This document shows positions 35,094-45,925 of a stretch of DNA of 64,000 nucleotides, piece after piece; the stretch's first letter is position 1, and every line of letters starts with the position of its first letter. The DNA comes from Streptomyces sp. NBC_00289. Its GTDB lineage: Bacteria; Actinomycetota; Actinomycetes; Streptomycetales; Streptomycetaceae. The stretch covers positions 3,472,001-3,536,000 of the forward strand of contig NZ_CP108046.1 in assembly GCF_041435115.1 (NCBI RefSeq), written 5' to 3'. Position numbers and translations under genes: made by a program. The notes under the pieces are model-generated. The model ran no database searches, was not told the DNA's origin, and saw nothing but the letters and a program-made list of their open reading frames with translations.

Positions 35094-35937
35094 GGAACGA
35101 CGCCACCGCCTCCCGGAAGCCCTTCGGGTCCTCCGTCCAGGGCATGTGGCCGGCCTCCGGAAGGATCACCCGGCGAACGTCCGCGAGCGCCCGCGCCAGC
35201 GAGTCCACCGCCGAGCGCGGCCGGATGTCCCGGGCGCCGTCGACGATCAGCACCGGCAGCCCGACCGCGCGGCAGGCCTCGTACAGCCGCGGTGTGCCCC
35301 AGGTGCGCCGGCGCTCCTCGTTGAGGGCCCTGCCGCACTCCGTGTTGATCCCGTACCAGGGGTCGGCCATGCGCCCGGCGTGCTCCAGGGCCCGGTCGCG
35401 GTCCTCGAACTCGATCGACCACTGGAGCACCGCACGCTCCCGGTCCTCCTGCTCGGTGAGGTCCGGCCGGTCCGTCAACTCCCGCCAGCGGGCGAGGCGT
35501 TCGGGCACGTCACCGAGGCGGGCCAGGAAGGTCTCGACGTAGGCCGGGTGCCAGTCGGCGTCCGGTCCGATGCCGGTTCCCGACACGTACACCAGCGCGC
35601 TCACCCGCTCCGGATGCGCGAGCGCGTAGCTCAACGCCAGCTGCGCACCCCAGGAATGGCCGAGCAGGGCGGTCCTCTCGAAGCCGAAGTGCGCGCGCAC
35701 GGCGTCCAGATCGGCGACGAACCGCTCGCTCGTCCACGGCCCGTCGCACCGCCGGGAGCGCCCGCACCCGCGCTGGTCCCAGCGGACGACCGTGGCCCGG
35801 TCGGCCAGCAGGCCGGCCACGTCCCCGAGCGTGTCCCACAGTCCCGGCCCGCCGTGGCAGAGCACCAGCGGATCGCCGTCCCCCGAAGCGGACGCCCACA
35901 GGCGCGTCCCGTCGTCCGCGATCACCGTCGTCTCCAT
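35083..35937 (-). CDS. Alpha/beta hydrolase, proline-iminopeptidase-like (S33)
   Basis: A 284-residue hydrolase with LVLCHGGPGLWDTL (the HGGPG oxyanion motif of prolyl iminopeptidases), VRWDQRGCGRS, and nucleophile Ser in LLGHSWGAQLAL. The acid is in VDGARDIRP and the catalytic His in PEAGHMPWTED. A helical cap with several Trp lies between about residues 130 and 210. Family members cleave N-terminal proline or unrelated amides and esters. Its position next to the proline catabolic genes is suggestive, but it is separated from pruA by 76 bases and the link is inference. ATG 35937 with GGAGC just upstream. Confidence 0.85.
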   Translation of the reverse strand: METTVIADDGTRLWASASGDGDPLVLCHGGPGLWDTLGDVAGLLADRATVVRWDQRGCGRSRRCDGPWTSERFVADLDAVRAHFGFERTALLGHSWGAQLALSYALAHPERVSALVYVSGTGIGPDADWHPAYVETFLARLGDVPERLARWRELTDRPDLTEQEDRERAVLQWSIEFEDRDRALEHAGRMADPWYGINTECGRALNEERRRTWGTPRLYEACRAVGLPVLIVDGARDIRPRSAVDSLARALADVRRVILPEAGHMPWTEDPKGFREAVASFLSR

Positions 35938-36013
35938 GCTCCGAGTCTGCCCACCCGAAGCCGCGAACGGGCCGGATCCCCGCAGGACCCGGCCCGTTCC
36001 GCCCGCGCGGGCG

Positions 36014-37645
36014 TCAGCCCATGTGCGGGTACGCGTAGTCGGTCGGCGGGACCAGCGTCTCCTTGATGGCGCGGGTCAGCGTCCAGCGCATCAGGTTCTG
36101 CGGGGCGCCGGCCTTGTCGTTGGTGCCGGAGGCACGGCCGCCGCCGAAGGGCTGCTGGCCGACGACGGCGCCGGTCGACTTGTCGTTGATGTAGAAGTTG
36201 CCGGCCGCGTAGCGCAGCTTCTCCATCGTGTACGCGGCCGCCGCCCGGTCGCCCGCGATCACCGAGCCCGTCAGGGCGTAGTCCGAGACGGACTCCATCT
36301 GGGCCAGCATCTCGTCGTAGCGGTCGTCCTCGTAGACGTGCACGGCGAGGAACGGGCCGAAGTACTCGGTCGTGAAGACCTCGTTCTCCGGGTCGGTGCA
36401 CTCCACGACGGTCGGGCGGACGAAGTAGCCGACCGAGTCGTCGTAGGAACCGCCCGCGACGATCGTGCAGGCCGGGTCCGACTTCGCGCGGTCGATGGCG
36501 GCCTTGTTCTTGGCGAAGGCGCGCTCGTCGATGACCGCCCCGACGAAGTTCGACAGGTCGGTGACGTCACCCATGGTGAGGTAGTCGACCTCGGCGGCGA
36601 ACTCCTCGCGGAAACCGCCGTTCCAGATCGACGCGGGGACGTACGCCCGGGAGGTCGCCGAGCACTTCTGGCCCTGGTACTCGAAGGCACCGCGGGTCAG
36701 GGCGGTCTTGAGGATCGCGGGGTCGGCGCTCGGGTGGGCGACGACGAAGTCCTTGCCGCCGGTCTCACCGACCAGCCGCGGGTAGGAGCGGTACTTCTCG
36801 ATGTTGGCGCCGACCGTCTTCCACAGGTACTGGAAGGTCTTCGTCGAGCCGGTGAAGTGGATGGCCGCGAGGTCCCGGTGCTCCAGCGCGACCTCGGAGA
36901 CCTCGATGCCGTCGCCGGTGACGAGGTTGATGACACCCTTGGGCAGGCCGGCCTCCTCCAGCAGCTGCATCAGCAGCACGGCGGCGTGCGTCTGGGTCGG
37001 CGACGGCTTCCACACCACGACGTTGCCCATCAGCGCCGGCGCGGTGGGCAGGTTGCCCGCGATCGCCGTGAAGTTGAACGGCGTGATCGCGTAGACGAAG
37101 CCCTCGAGCGGGCGGTGGTCGAGACGGTTCCAGACGCCCGGGGAGTTGGCCGGGGGCTGCTCGGCGAGCAGGTCACGGGCGTACTTGACGTTGAAGCGCC
37201 AGAAGTCGACCAGCTCACAGGGACAGTCGATCTCGGCCTGCTGGGCGGTCTTCGACTGGCCGAGCATGGTGGAGGCGGCCAGCGTCTCGCGCCAGGGACC
37301 GGCGAGCAGTTCGGCGGCGCGCAGGATGATCGCGGCACGGTCGTCGAAGGCCATCGCGCGCCAGGCGGGCGCGGCGGCGAGGGCCGCGTCGATGGCGTCC
37401 TGCGCGTCCTGCCGGGTGGCGTGCGCGCCGGTGCCGATGACGGCCTTGTGGTTGTGCGGCTGCACGACCTCGAAGCGCTCACCGCCACCGAGCCGCTTCG
37501 CGCCGCCGATGGTCATCGGCAGCTCGATCGGGTTCTCGGCCAGCTCCTTGAGCTTCACCTCGAGACGGGCGCGCTCGGGCGAGCCGGGGGCGTAGCCGTG
37601 CACCGGCTCGTTGACGGGGGTGGGGACCTGGGTCACAGCGTCCAT
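36014..37645 (-). CDS. pruA: Delta-1-pyrroline-5-carboxylate dehydrogenase
   Basis: A 543-residue aldehyde dehydrogenase that oxidises pyrroline-5-carboxylate/glutamate semialdehyde to glutamate with NAD, second step of proline degradation. Recognisable parts: VPTPVNEPVHGYAPGSPER at the start, typical of the eukaryote-like P5CDH group, FNFTAIAGNLPTAPALMGN, the general base Glu in VGETGGKDF, and catalytic Cys in YEYQGQKCSATSR-like FEYQGQKCSATSR. AAGGAG is 11 bases upstream of the ATG. It is 37 bases downstream of the proline dehydrogenase gene, so the two form an operon. Confidence 0.95.
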   Translation of the reverse strand: MDAVTQVPTPVNEPVHGYAPGSPERARLEVKLKELAENPIELPMTIGGAKRLGGGERFEVVQPHNHKAVIGTGAHATRQDAQDAIDAALAAAPAWRAMAFDDRAAIILRAAELLAGPWRETLAASTMLGQSKTAQQAEIDCPCELVDFWRFNVKYARDLLAEQPPANSPGVWNRLDHRPLEGFVYAITPFNFTAIAGNLPTAPALMGNVVVWKPSPTQTHAAVLLMQLLEEAGLPKGVINLVTGDGIEVSEVALEHRDLAAIHFTGSTKTFQYLWKTVGANIEKYRSYPRLVGETGGKDFVVAHPSADPAILKTALTRGAFEYQGQKCSATSRAYVPASIWNGGFREEFAAEVDYLTMGDVTDLSNFVGAVIDERAFAKNKAAIDRAKSDPACTIVAGGSYDDSVGYFVRPTVVECTDPENEVFTTEYFGPFLAVHVYEDDRYDEMLAQMESVSDYALTGSVIAGDRAAAAYTMEKLRYAAGNFYINDKSTGAVVGQQPFGGGRASGTNDKAGAPQNLMRWTLTRAIKETLVPPTDYAYPHMG

Positions 37646-37682
37646 ATCTTCCGTTACTCCTTCTTGAGCGGTGTTCTCGGGC

Positions 37683-38609
37683 TCAGCCCTTGGTGATCAT
37701 GCTGCGTACGAAGAACCGCAGGTTGGCGGGCTTCTCCGCGAGCCGCCTCATGAAGTAGCCGTACCAGTCGGTGCCGTAGGCGGTGTAGACGCGCATACGG
37801 TGGCCCTCGGCGGCGAGCCGCAGGTGCTCCTCGCCGCGGATGCCGTACAGCATCTGGAACTCGTACTCGTCGAGCTTGCGTCCGGCGCGCCGGGCGAGTT
37901 CCTGGGCGATGGAGATGAGGCGCGGGTCGTGGGAGCCGATCATCGGGTAGCCGTCGCCCTCCATCAGGATCCGCAGGATCCGGACGTACGCCTTGTCGAT
38001 CTCCCGCTTCTGCTGGAACGCGACCTCGGCGGGCTCCTTGTACGCGCCCTTCACCAGCCGGACGCGGCTGCCGCTCGCGGCGAGGCGGCGGGCGTCGGCC
38101 TCGGTACGGAAGAGGTAGGCCTGGATGACACAGCCGGTCTGCGGGAAGTCCTTCCGCAGCTCCTCGTGGATGGTGAACATCGAGTCGAGGGTGGTGTGGT
38201 CCTCGGCGTCGAGGGTGACGGTCGTCCCGATGGCGGCGGCCGCCTCGACGACGGGCCGGACGTTGGCGAGCGCCAGTTCGTGACCGCCCTCCAGGGACTG
38301 CCCGAACAGGGACAGCTTGACCGACATCTCGGCGCGGGTGCCCAGCTCCAGTTCCCTGAGCCGGTCCACGAGCGCCAGGTAGGCGTCACGGGCGGCGGCG
38401 GCCTGCTCGGGACGGGTGATGTCCTCGCCGACGACGTCCATCGTCAGTTCCAGGCCCCGGTCGGTGAGGTCCCTGATGATCGGGACGATCTCGTCGACGC
38501 TCTCGCCGGGGATGAACCGGTCGACCACCTGCCTGGTGACCGGGGCCGCCGAGATCAGGCGTCGCAGCCGGCCGCTGCGCGACGCGGCGAGAATCACGGG
38601 ACCCAGCAC
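37683..38609 (-). CDS. Proline dehydrogenase
   Basis: A 308-residue FAD-dependent proline dehydrogenase, the monofunctional form found in Gram-positive bacteria. It oxidises proline to pyrroline-5-carboxylate and passes electrons to the membrane quinone pool. Motifs include ELTMDVVGEDITRPEQA, LSLFGQSLEGG, VTLDAEDHTTLDSM, RLVKGAYKEPAEVAF, GSHDPRLI and EFQMLYGIR, and the substrate-binding RVYTAYGTDWYGYFMRRLAE. GTG 38609 was chosen because GGAGG lies 6 bases upstream and gives the family length. It is divergent from the PucR-type regulator, which likely activates it in response to proline. Confidence 0.94.
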   Translation of the reverse strand: MLGPVILAASRSGRLRRLISAAPVTRQVVDRFIPGESVDEIVPIIRDLTDRGLELTMDVVGEDITRPEQAAAARDAYLALVDRLRELELGTRAEMSVKLSLFGQSLEGGHELALANVRPVVEAAAAIGTTVTLDAEDHTTLDSMFTIHEELRKDFPQTGCVIQAYLFRTEADARRLAASGSRVRLVKGAYKEPAEVAFQQKREIDKAYVRILRILMEGDGYPMIGSHDPRLISIAQELARRAGRKLDEYEFQMLYGIRGEEHLRLAAEGHRMRVYTAYGTDWYGYFMRRLAEKPANLRFFVRSMITKG

Positions 38610-38790
38610 GGGGCACCTCCACATACCAACCCATACGAGGCCGGTCCCGAGGGTTCGGGAACGGCACGGAGAACCACCGTGAAACCTAAGGATCCCTCCG
38701 ATCGTCGGCCATCGACAGCTGTCACGCATCCGTGCCACCGATCTCAGACAGATGTATGAAGAGCTACGGGAAATGCGGGAGAATGCCCGG

Positions 38791-39996
38791 GTGACGTCGG
38801 AATCGAAGGCTGACTACCAGGAGCTGGTCGACGAGATCTCGGAGCTGCTCGGTGCCCCCGCGACCCTGGAGAACCGGGACTTCGAGCTGATCGCCTTCGG
38901 TGCCTACGACAGCGAGGGCGACCTCGACGCGTCCGCCCTGGACCCGGTCCGCACCCGCTCGATCCTGACCCGCCGCTCGACGGCGGCGATCCGGTCCTGG
39001 TTCGAGGGCTTCGGCATCACCCGCGCCACCGGCCCGGTCCGCATCCCGCCCACCCCGGAGGCGGGGGTCTACCGAGGGCGGATCTGTCTGCCCGTACGGC
39101 ATCGCGGGGTCGCCCTCGGTTACGTCTGGCTCCTGGACGACGACCCGGGGCCGAGCGCCGGTCAGCTGACCGCGGCGATGGAGGTGACCACTCGTATCGG
39201 CGCACTGCTCGTCGACGAGGCCCAGCACGGGGCCGACCTCACCCGCGAGCTGCGGGCTGTCCTGACGCCGGAACGCGACTGGCAGCGCGACATGGCGATC
39301 GCCGAACTCCGCACGGCCCTGGGGGCACGCGCGGACGGCCCGCACACGGTGGTGTGCGTGGCGCCCTGGCCGTCGGCGGACCCGGACGACGCCCCGTCGG
39401 TCCGTACGGTGCCGGGTGCGACGGCGCTGTGCACGGTGCCGTGGGGAGCGGCCGGCCAGAGCCTGGCACTGCTGGTGAGACTGCGCTCGACGGACGTCCC
39501 GACCCCGGCGGTGTCGGCGGCGACGCGGCTGCTGGAGCGGGCGCGCGGGACCGGTGCGGGTCCCGTCGGCCCGGGCGCGTCAGTCACCGTCGCCGCCGGA
39601 GTCGCCGCCGGCCGCCTCGGGCTCGCGGGGCTCGGCGCGGCCTGGCGGGAGGCGTCGGCCGCGGCCCGGGCCGCCCTGTCGGAGCCCCGGTTCGGCCCGG
39701 TCGCGGAGTGGGTGTCCATCGGCCCGTTCCGCCTGCTCACGGCGCTGCCACCGGAGGCCGCCCAGGATCCCTCCGTACGGCCTCTGCTCGCCCCGGCCCA
39801 CCGTGAACTCGCCCGTACCGCCGAGGTCTACCTCGACTGCGCGGGCCAGGCGGGCCGTACGGCGGCGGAGCTCGGCATCCACCGCCAGACGCTGTACTAC
39901 CGCCTCTCCCGCGTGGAACGGCTGACGGGCCTGGACCTGGACGACGGCGAGGACCGGCTGCTGCTGCACATGGCACTGAAGGCGGCCCGGCTGTAG
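38791..39996 (+). CDS. putR: PucR/CdaR-type regulator of proline catabolism
   Basis: A protein of about 401 residues with the PucR/CdaR layout: an N-terminal helical segment ([18 protein letters not shown]), a GAF-like middle region ([20 protein letters not shown]), a GGDEF-related central domain, and a C-terminal PucR helix-turn-helix ([20 protein letters not shown]). Its position divergent from proline dehydrogenase matches PutR described in Streptomyces, an activator of the proline genes. Start choice is uncertain: GTG 38791 has GGGAG 9 bases upstream; ATG 38773 and ATG 38752 are in frame too, the latter near the probable promoter. Confidence 0.88.
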   Translation: MTSESKADYQELVDEISELLGAPATLENRDFELIAFGAYDSEGDLDASALDPVRTRSILTRRSTAAIRSWFEGFGITRATGPVRIPPTPEAGVYRGRICLPVRHRGVALGYVWLLDDDPGPSAGQLTAAMEVTTRIGALLVDEAQHGADLTRELRAVLTPERDWQRDMAIAELRTALGARADGPHTVVCVAPWPSADPDDAPSVRTVPGATALCTVPWGAAGQSLALLVRLRSTDVPTPAVSAATRLLERARGTGAGPVGPGASVTVAAGVAAGRLGLAGLGAAWREASAAARAALSEPRFGPVAEWVSIGPFRLLTALPPEAAQDPSVRPLLAPAHRELARTAEVYLDCAGQAGRTAAELGIHRQTLYYRLSRVERLTGLDLDDGEDRLLLHMALKAARL

Positions 39997-40024
39997 TTCA
40001 CTCCGCCCTTCCGTCGGCGGCCCG

Positions 40025-40615
40025 TCAGTTCTCCGCGGCTCCCGCGATCAGTCGGCGCAGTCCCTCGGTGAGGCGTTCGGCGTCGGTCGCCGTGCCCGGG
40101 TCGAAGACCCACTGGACCATGAGGCCCTGCAGGAGGGTCTGGTAGAGACGGCCCTCGGTGTCGACGGTCTCCTTGTCGAGGTCCGCCTCCGGGATGCCGA
40201 TGAACAGCGGCACGATGCCCGACCGGCCCTCCTCCTGGGCCTCCGCCAGGAGTTTGCGCACCTCGGGGATGCGGTCGCCCTGGAGGATGAGTTCGAAGCT
40301 CAGCAGCCACACGGGGCGCGACTGCGGGAACGACCGGATGATGTTCGCCCAGACCTCCTGGAACCGCTCCAGCGACCGCGCGGGCGCCGTCGTCTCACCA
40401 CCCGCGCCCCAGCCCGGGTCGAAGCTGTCCCCCATCCCCTCGATGAGCGAGACGTACGCCTGCACGAGCAGCGCGTCCTTCGATCCGTAGTGGTAGCCGA
40501 TCGACGCCAGGTTGGTCCCCGACTCCTTGACGATGTCGCGCGCCGTCGTACGCAGGAAGCCCTTCTCCAGCAGGCAGCGCTTGGCGCCTTCGAGCAGATC
40601 CTCGCGATGTCCCAT
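40025..40615 (-). CDS. TetR-family repressor of the adjacent exporter
   Basis: A 196-residue TetR protein. The DNA-binding domain reads GHREDLLEGAKRCLLEKGFL, RTTARDIVKESGTNLASIGY with recognition helix NLASIGYHYGSKDAL. The C-terminal domain is helical with WVFDPGTATDAERL near the end. It is divergent from the MFS exporter; the intergenic region has repeated CGTCCTAGAC half-sites that fit its operator. This is the classic drug-responsive repressor/efflux pair. ATG 40615 is preferred; an in-frame ATG at 40639 lies inside the operator region. Confidence 0.92.
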   Translation of the reverse strand: MGHREDLLEGAKRCLLEKGFLRTTARDIVKESGTNLASIGYHYGSKDALLVQAYVSLIEGMGDSFDPGWGAGGETTAPARSLERFQEVWANIIRSFPQSRPVWLLSFELILQGDRIPEVRKLLAEAQEEGRSGIVPLFIGIPEADLDKETVDTEGRLYQTLLQGLMVQWVFDPGTATDAERLTEGLRRLIAGAAEN

Positions 40616-40644
40616 GCCGGGCAGCCTACCCCGATTCATACAAC

Positions 40645-40707
40645 CGTCCTAGACGAGTGATTTACACGAACGTTTTATACGCACGTCCTAGACAAGCGTT
40701 TAGGACG
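40645..40707. promoter_or_regulatory. Operator region of TetR/MFS pair
   Basis: CGTCCTAGAC occurs at 40645-40654 and at 40684-40693, 39 bases apart in the same orientation. The second copy pairs with GTTTAGGACG at 40698-40707 to form a 24-bp near-palindrome 17 bases before the MFS start. Both lie in the 108-base divergent promoter region. Confidence 0.7.
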
Positions 40708-40723
40708 CCCGTACATTCACGGC

Positions 40724-42241
40724 ATGACGAACTCGACCAGCACCACCCCGGCCCCGGCCGTCCGAGCCGGGCGACGTGAATGGACCGCTCTCGGCGTGCT
40801 GATGCTCCCGCTGCTCCTTGTCTCCATGGACGTCTCGGTCCTGTACTTCGCCATCCCGGCGATCAGCGCGGACCTGGAGCCCAGCGGCACCCAACAGTTG
40901 TGGATCTTCGACATCTACGCGTTCGTACTGGCCGGCCTGCTGATGACGATGGGCTCGCTCGGTGACCGCATCGGCCGGCGCAGGCTGCTGCTGATCGGCG
41001 CGGCCGCGTTCGGCACCGCCTCGCTGGTGGCCGCCTACGCGAACAGCGCCGAGACCCTGATCGCGGCCCGGGCGGTGCTCGGGATAGGCGGCGCGACCCT
41101 GATGCCGTCGACGATGGCGCTGGTCCGCACGATGTTCACGGACCCCGCCCAGCGCGCCAGGGCCATCGGCCTGTGGTCCGGCGTGATGACGGCCGGCATC
41201 GCGCTCGGCTCGGTGCTGAGCGGCGTACTGGTCCAGTACTTCTGGTGGGGCTCGGTCTTCCTGGTCAACCTGCCCGCCATGGCCCTGCTGCTGGTCATCG
41301 GCCCCGTGCTGCTCCCCGAGTCGAAGGACCCCGAGCCCGGCCGGTTCGACTGGCCGAGCGTCCCGCTGTCGATGGCCGCCGTACTGCCCGTGATCTACGG
41401 CCTGAAGGAGATCACCTCCCGGGGCTGGCACCCCCAGTACGTCGTCTCGATCACGCTCGGCCTGGTCTTCGCAGCCCTCTTCGTCCACCGCCAGCGCACA
41501 GCGGACTCCCCGATGATCTCCCCGGCCCTGTTCCGCGGCCCCGGCTTCGCCCCCGCCGTCGCCCTGAACCTCGTCTCCGCCTTCGGGATGCTGGGTTCGG
41601 CGTTCTTCACCACGCAGTACCTCCAGTCGGTGCTGGACAAGAGCGCGATGGAGGCGGCCCTGTGGGCGCTGCTCCCCTCGGTGCCGATCGGCATGGCGGC
41701 CCCGATGGCGACCGCACTCGTCCAGAAGGGCGTCGACCGCGCCCACGTCGTCACCGCCGGCTTCGTCGTCGCCGCATGCGGCTACGGCCTGCTGTCCCAG
41801 GCGGGTACCGACTCGATGTGGCTGGTGCTGGCCGCGTGCGGTGTCCTCGCCTCGGGCATCGTGATGGTCCTCTCCCAGATGACGGACCTCGCCCTGGGCA
41901 GCGCCCCGGTCGAACGGGCGGGCGCCGCGTCCTCCCTGCTGGAGACGGGCACGGAGTTCGGCGGCGCCCTCGGGATGGCCGTGCTCGGCTCCATCGGCAC
42001 CGCGGTCTACCGCCACGACATCCCGGCCTCGGCACCGGCGCCGGCGCACGAGACGCTGGGCGGCGCCCTGGCGGTCGCCGGACAACTGCCGGGGCGCGCG
42101 GGAGACGCCCTGGCCGTGGTGGCCCGGGAGGCGTTCACCGACGGGATGCGGGCGGCGGCGATCGCGGGAGCGGTACTGCTGGCCGGAGCGGCGGCCCTGG
42201 CGGCGCTGACGCTGCGCAAGGTCACCGCGGGCGAGAGGTAG
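40724..42241 (+). CDS. MFS multidrug exporter, DHA2 (14-helix) family
   Basis: A 505-residue major facilitator protein with 14 predicted helices. Motif A GSLGDRIGRRRLLLIG follows the second helix; the N-terminal helix has LLLVSMDVSVLYFAIPAI, and motif C-like ALGSVLSGVLV follows in helix 5. Sequence character matches QacA/SmvA-type proton-coupled exporters of cationic and lipophilic drugs. It is transcribed divergently from its TetR repressor. ATG 40724 lies 17 bases after the operator, so its mRNA leader is short and no strong ribosome site is seen. Confidence 0.93.
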   Translation: MTNSTSTTPAPAVRAGRREWTALGVLMLPLLLVSMDVSVLYFAIPAISADLEPSGTQQLWIFDIYAFVLAGLLMTMGSLGDRIGRRRLLLIGAAAFGTASLVAAYANSAETLIAARAVLGIGGATLMPSTMALVRTMFTDPAQRARAIGLWSGVMTAGIALGSVLSGVLVQYFWWGSVFLVNLPAMALLLVIGPVLLPESKDPEPGRFDWPSVPLSMAAVLPVIYGLKEITSRGWHPQYVVSITLGLVFAALFVHRQRTADSPMISPALFRGPGFAPAVALNLVSAFGMLGSAFFTTQYLQSVLDKSAMEAALWALLPSVPIGMAAPMATALVQKGVDRAHVVTAGFVVAACGYGLLSQAGTDSMWLVLAACGVLASGIVMVLSQMTDLALGSAPVERAGAASSLLETGTEFGGALGMAVLGSIGTAVYRHDIPASAPAPAHETLGGALAVAGQLPGRAGDALAVVAREAFTDGMRAAAIAGAVLLAGAAALAALTLRKVTAGER

Positions 42242-42252
42242 GGAACACACGA

Positions 42253-42291
42253 ACGCCGGGTGAGCTGAGGACTCCTCAGCTCACCCGGCGT
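42253..42291. terminator. Bidirectional terminator between MFS gene and serA
   Basis: ACGCCGGGTGAGCTGAGG and CCTCAGCTCACCCGGCGT form a perfect 18-bp stem with a 3-base loop, followed by CGTTTCG on the plus strand. It sits between convergent genes. Confidence 0.85.
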
Positions 42292-42376
42292 CGTTTCGAC
42301 CGGTCCGGGGTTCGGGGACGAGGCCGTTCAGGCCGAAGCGGTGGTCCGGGGGCGGCAGCCCCCGGGCACGGTCACC

Positions 42377-43966
42377 TCAGACGAGGTTCACCGAACGGGC
42401 GAACGTCGCCCCGATCTCCTCCGAGACCTCGGCCAGCACACCCGCCTCCACTGTGTCGTCGACCGTCAGGACGGCCAGCGCCTCGCCGCCCGCCGCCGCG
42501 CGGGCGACCTGCATGCCGGCGATGTTGATGCCCGCCTCGCCGAAGATGCGGCCCACGGTGCCGACGACGCCGGGACGGTCCTCGTAGCGCAGCACCACCA
42601 TGTGGTCGGCGAGCGCGAGGTCGACGTCGTACTCGCCGACCGCGACGATCTTCTGCAGGTGCTTCGGGCCCGCCAGCGTGCCCGAGACCGACACCTCCTC
42701 GCCGCTGCTCAGCGTGCCGCGCACGATGACGACGTTGCGGTGGTCGGCGGACTCCGAGCTGGTGGTCAGCCGCACCTCGACGCCGCGCTCCTGCGCGAAC
42801 AGCGGGGCGTTGACGTACGACACGGTCTCGTCGACCACGTCCTCGAAGACGCCCTTGAGGGCGCTGAGCTCCAGCACCTTCACGTCGTGCTGGGTGATCT
42901 CGCCGTACACCTCGACGTCGAGACGGACCGCGACCTCGCCCGCGAGGGCCGTGAAGATCCGGCCGAGACGCTCGGCGAGCGGCAGGCCCGGCTTCACGTC
43001 CTCGGCGATGACCCCGCCCTGGACGTTGACCGCGTCCGGCACCAGTTCGCCGGCGAGCGCGAGGCGCACCGACCTGGCGACGGCGATGCCCGCCTTCTCC
43101 TGGGCCTCGTCGGTGGAGGCGCCGAGGTGCGGGGTGCAGACGACCTGGTCGAGCTCGAAGAGCGGGGAGTCCGTGCAGGGCTCCTTCGCGTACACGTCGA
43201 GGCCGGCACCGGCGACGCGGCCCTCCTTGAGCGCCGAGTACAGCGCCTCCTCGTCGACGATGCCGCCGCGCGCGGCGTTGACGATCCGCACCGACGGCCT
43301 GACCTTGTGCAGCGCCTCGTCGCCGATGAGACCGACCGTCTCCGGGGTCTTCGGCAGGTGCACGGTGATGAAGTCGGAGGCCTCGAGCAGCTCGTCCAGC
43401 GACAACACCTTCACGCCCATCTGCGCGGCCCTGGCCGGCTGGACGTAGGGGTCGTAGGCGACGACCTTCATGCCGAAGGCCGACATGCGCTGGGCGACCA
43501 GCGCGCCGATGCGGCCGAGGCCGACGACACCGAGGGTCTTCTCCGCCAGCTCGACACCCGTGTACTTGCTGCGCTTCCACTCGCCGTTCTTCAGCGCGGT
43601 GTTGGCCTGCGGAATGTGGCGGGCGGTGGCGAGCAGGAGACCGCAGGCCAGCTCGGCGGCGGTCACGATGTTCGAGGTGGGTGCGTTGACGACCATCACG
43701 CCGGCCTTGGTGGCGGCGGAGACGTCCACGTTGTCCAGGCCGACGCCGGCTCGTGCGACGACCTTGAGTTTGTGCGCGGCGGCGATGGCCTCCGCGTCGA
43801 CCTTGGTGGCGGAGCGGACCAGGATCGCGTCCACGTCGGCGATGGCGGGCAGCAGCTCGGCCCGGTCGGCGCCGTTGCAGTGGCGGATCTCGAAGTCGGG
43901 GCCGAGGGCGTCGACAGTCGCAGGCGACAGCTCTTCAGCGATGAGTACGACAGGTTTCGAGCTCAC
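42377..43966 (-). CDS. serA: D-3-phosphoglycerate dehydrogenase
   Basis: A 529-residue long-form SerA, first enzyme of the phosphorylated serine pathway. The substrate domain starts KPVVLIAEELSPATVDALG; the NAD-binding domain has VGLGRIGALVAQRM; active-site residues appear in NAARGGIVDEEAL and the catalytic His in TPHLGASTDEAQ. An intervening ASB domain and a C-terminal ACT domain (about residues 455-529, VLRYEDRPGVVGTVGRIFGE) complete the long form, which implies serine feedback control. GTG 43966 has GAGG 7 bases upstream. It is about 300 bases downstream of ilvC on the same strand, with a terminator between. Confidence 0.95.
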   Translation of the reverse strand: MSSKPVVLIAEELSPATVDALGPDFEIRHCNGADRAELLPAIADVDAILVRSATKVDAEAIAAAHKLKVVARAGVGLDNVDVSAATKAGVMVVNAPTSNIVTAAELACGLLLATARHIPQANTALKNGEWKRSKYTGVELAEKTLGVVGLGRIGALVAQRMSAFGMKVVAYDPYVQPARAAQMGVKVLSLDELLEASDFITVHLPKTPETVGLIGDEALHKVRPSVRIVNAARGGIVDEEALYSALKEGRVAGAGLDVYAKEPCTDSPLFELDQVVCTPHLGASTDEAQEKAGIAVARSVRLALAGELVPDAVNVQGGVIAEDVKPGLPLAERLGRIFTALAGEVAVRLDVEVYGEITQHDVKVLELSALKGVFEDVVDETVSYVNAPLFAQERGVEVRLTTSSESADHRNVVIVRGTLSSGEEVSVSGTLAGPKHLQKIVAVGEYDVDLALADHMVVLRYEDRPGVVGTVGRIFGEAGINIAGMQVARAAAGGEALAVLTVDDTVEAGVLAEVSEEIGATFARSVNLV

Positions 43967-44215
43967 GTGAGTCCTCACAAGTCCCATGCATGCGGACGGC
44001 CGTCCCGACGGCCGCAGGCGGTGGAGGGTGCTAGCCGCGTGGAAGACGCACGACGCTGTGGGCCTGACGCGTATGTAGTACGGCAGTGTAGTGGCGCGGC
44101 GGAAGTCGTCCCGCGCCACTGCGGAAGGATCACCCGGACGTGGCTGTACACGGCGGCCAACACCCGAATCGGCCCCTCCGGCGTCGGAGGAGCGGGGTCC
44201 GGGGCGAAGCCCCGA
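43967..44215 (-). promoter_or_regulatory. Leader and promoter region of serA
   Basis: On the minus strand TACACT (44090-44085) is a plausible -10 box about 120 bases before the serA start. Next to it, on the upstream side, is the inverted repeat listed at 44090-44120. A GC-rich hairpin CGGCCGTC/GACGGCCG (43997-44014) is in the predicted 5' UTR close to the ribosome site. No riboswitch consensus was recognised. Confidence 0.35.
44090..44120. promoter_or_regulatory. Inverted repeat at serA promoter
   Basis: AGTGGCGCGG (44090-44099) and CCGCGCCACT (44111-44120) are perfect 10-bp arms separated by 11 bases. Their place just upstream of the proposed -10 box fits an operator, though a GC-rich hairpin by chance cannot be excluded. 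Confidence 0.4.
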
Positions 44216-44259
44216 GGTCCGGCCGCGGCACCGGGGACACCCGGGACCACGGCCGGACC
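44216..44259 (-). terminator. Terminator of ilvBNC operon
   Basis: GGTCCGGCCG(C/T)GG arms (44216-44228 and 44247-44259) pair over 13 positions with one wobble on the minus strand and lie 7 bases after the ilvC stop. A second small hairpin, GGGGC-GAA-GCCCC, follows at 44201-44213. Confidence 0.7.
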
Positions 44260-44266
44260 GGCGGGG

Positions 44267-45905
<1,639 letters not shown>

Positions 45906-45925
45906 TTCTCGTTCGTCTCTCTCGC

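Noticed and set aside
36014..39996. Idea that the S33 hydrolase at 35083-35937 belongs to the proline operon
   Set aside because: It is on the same strand and could release proline, but spacing and family breadth give no firm support, so it was not stated as part of the pathway.
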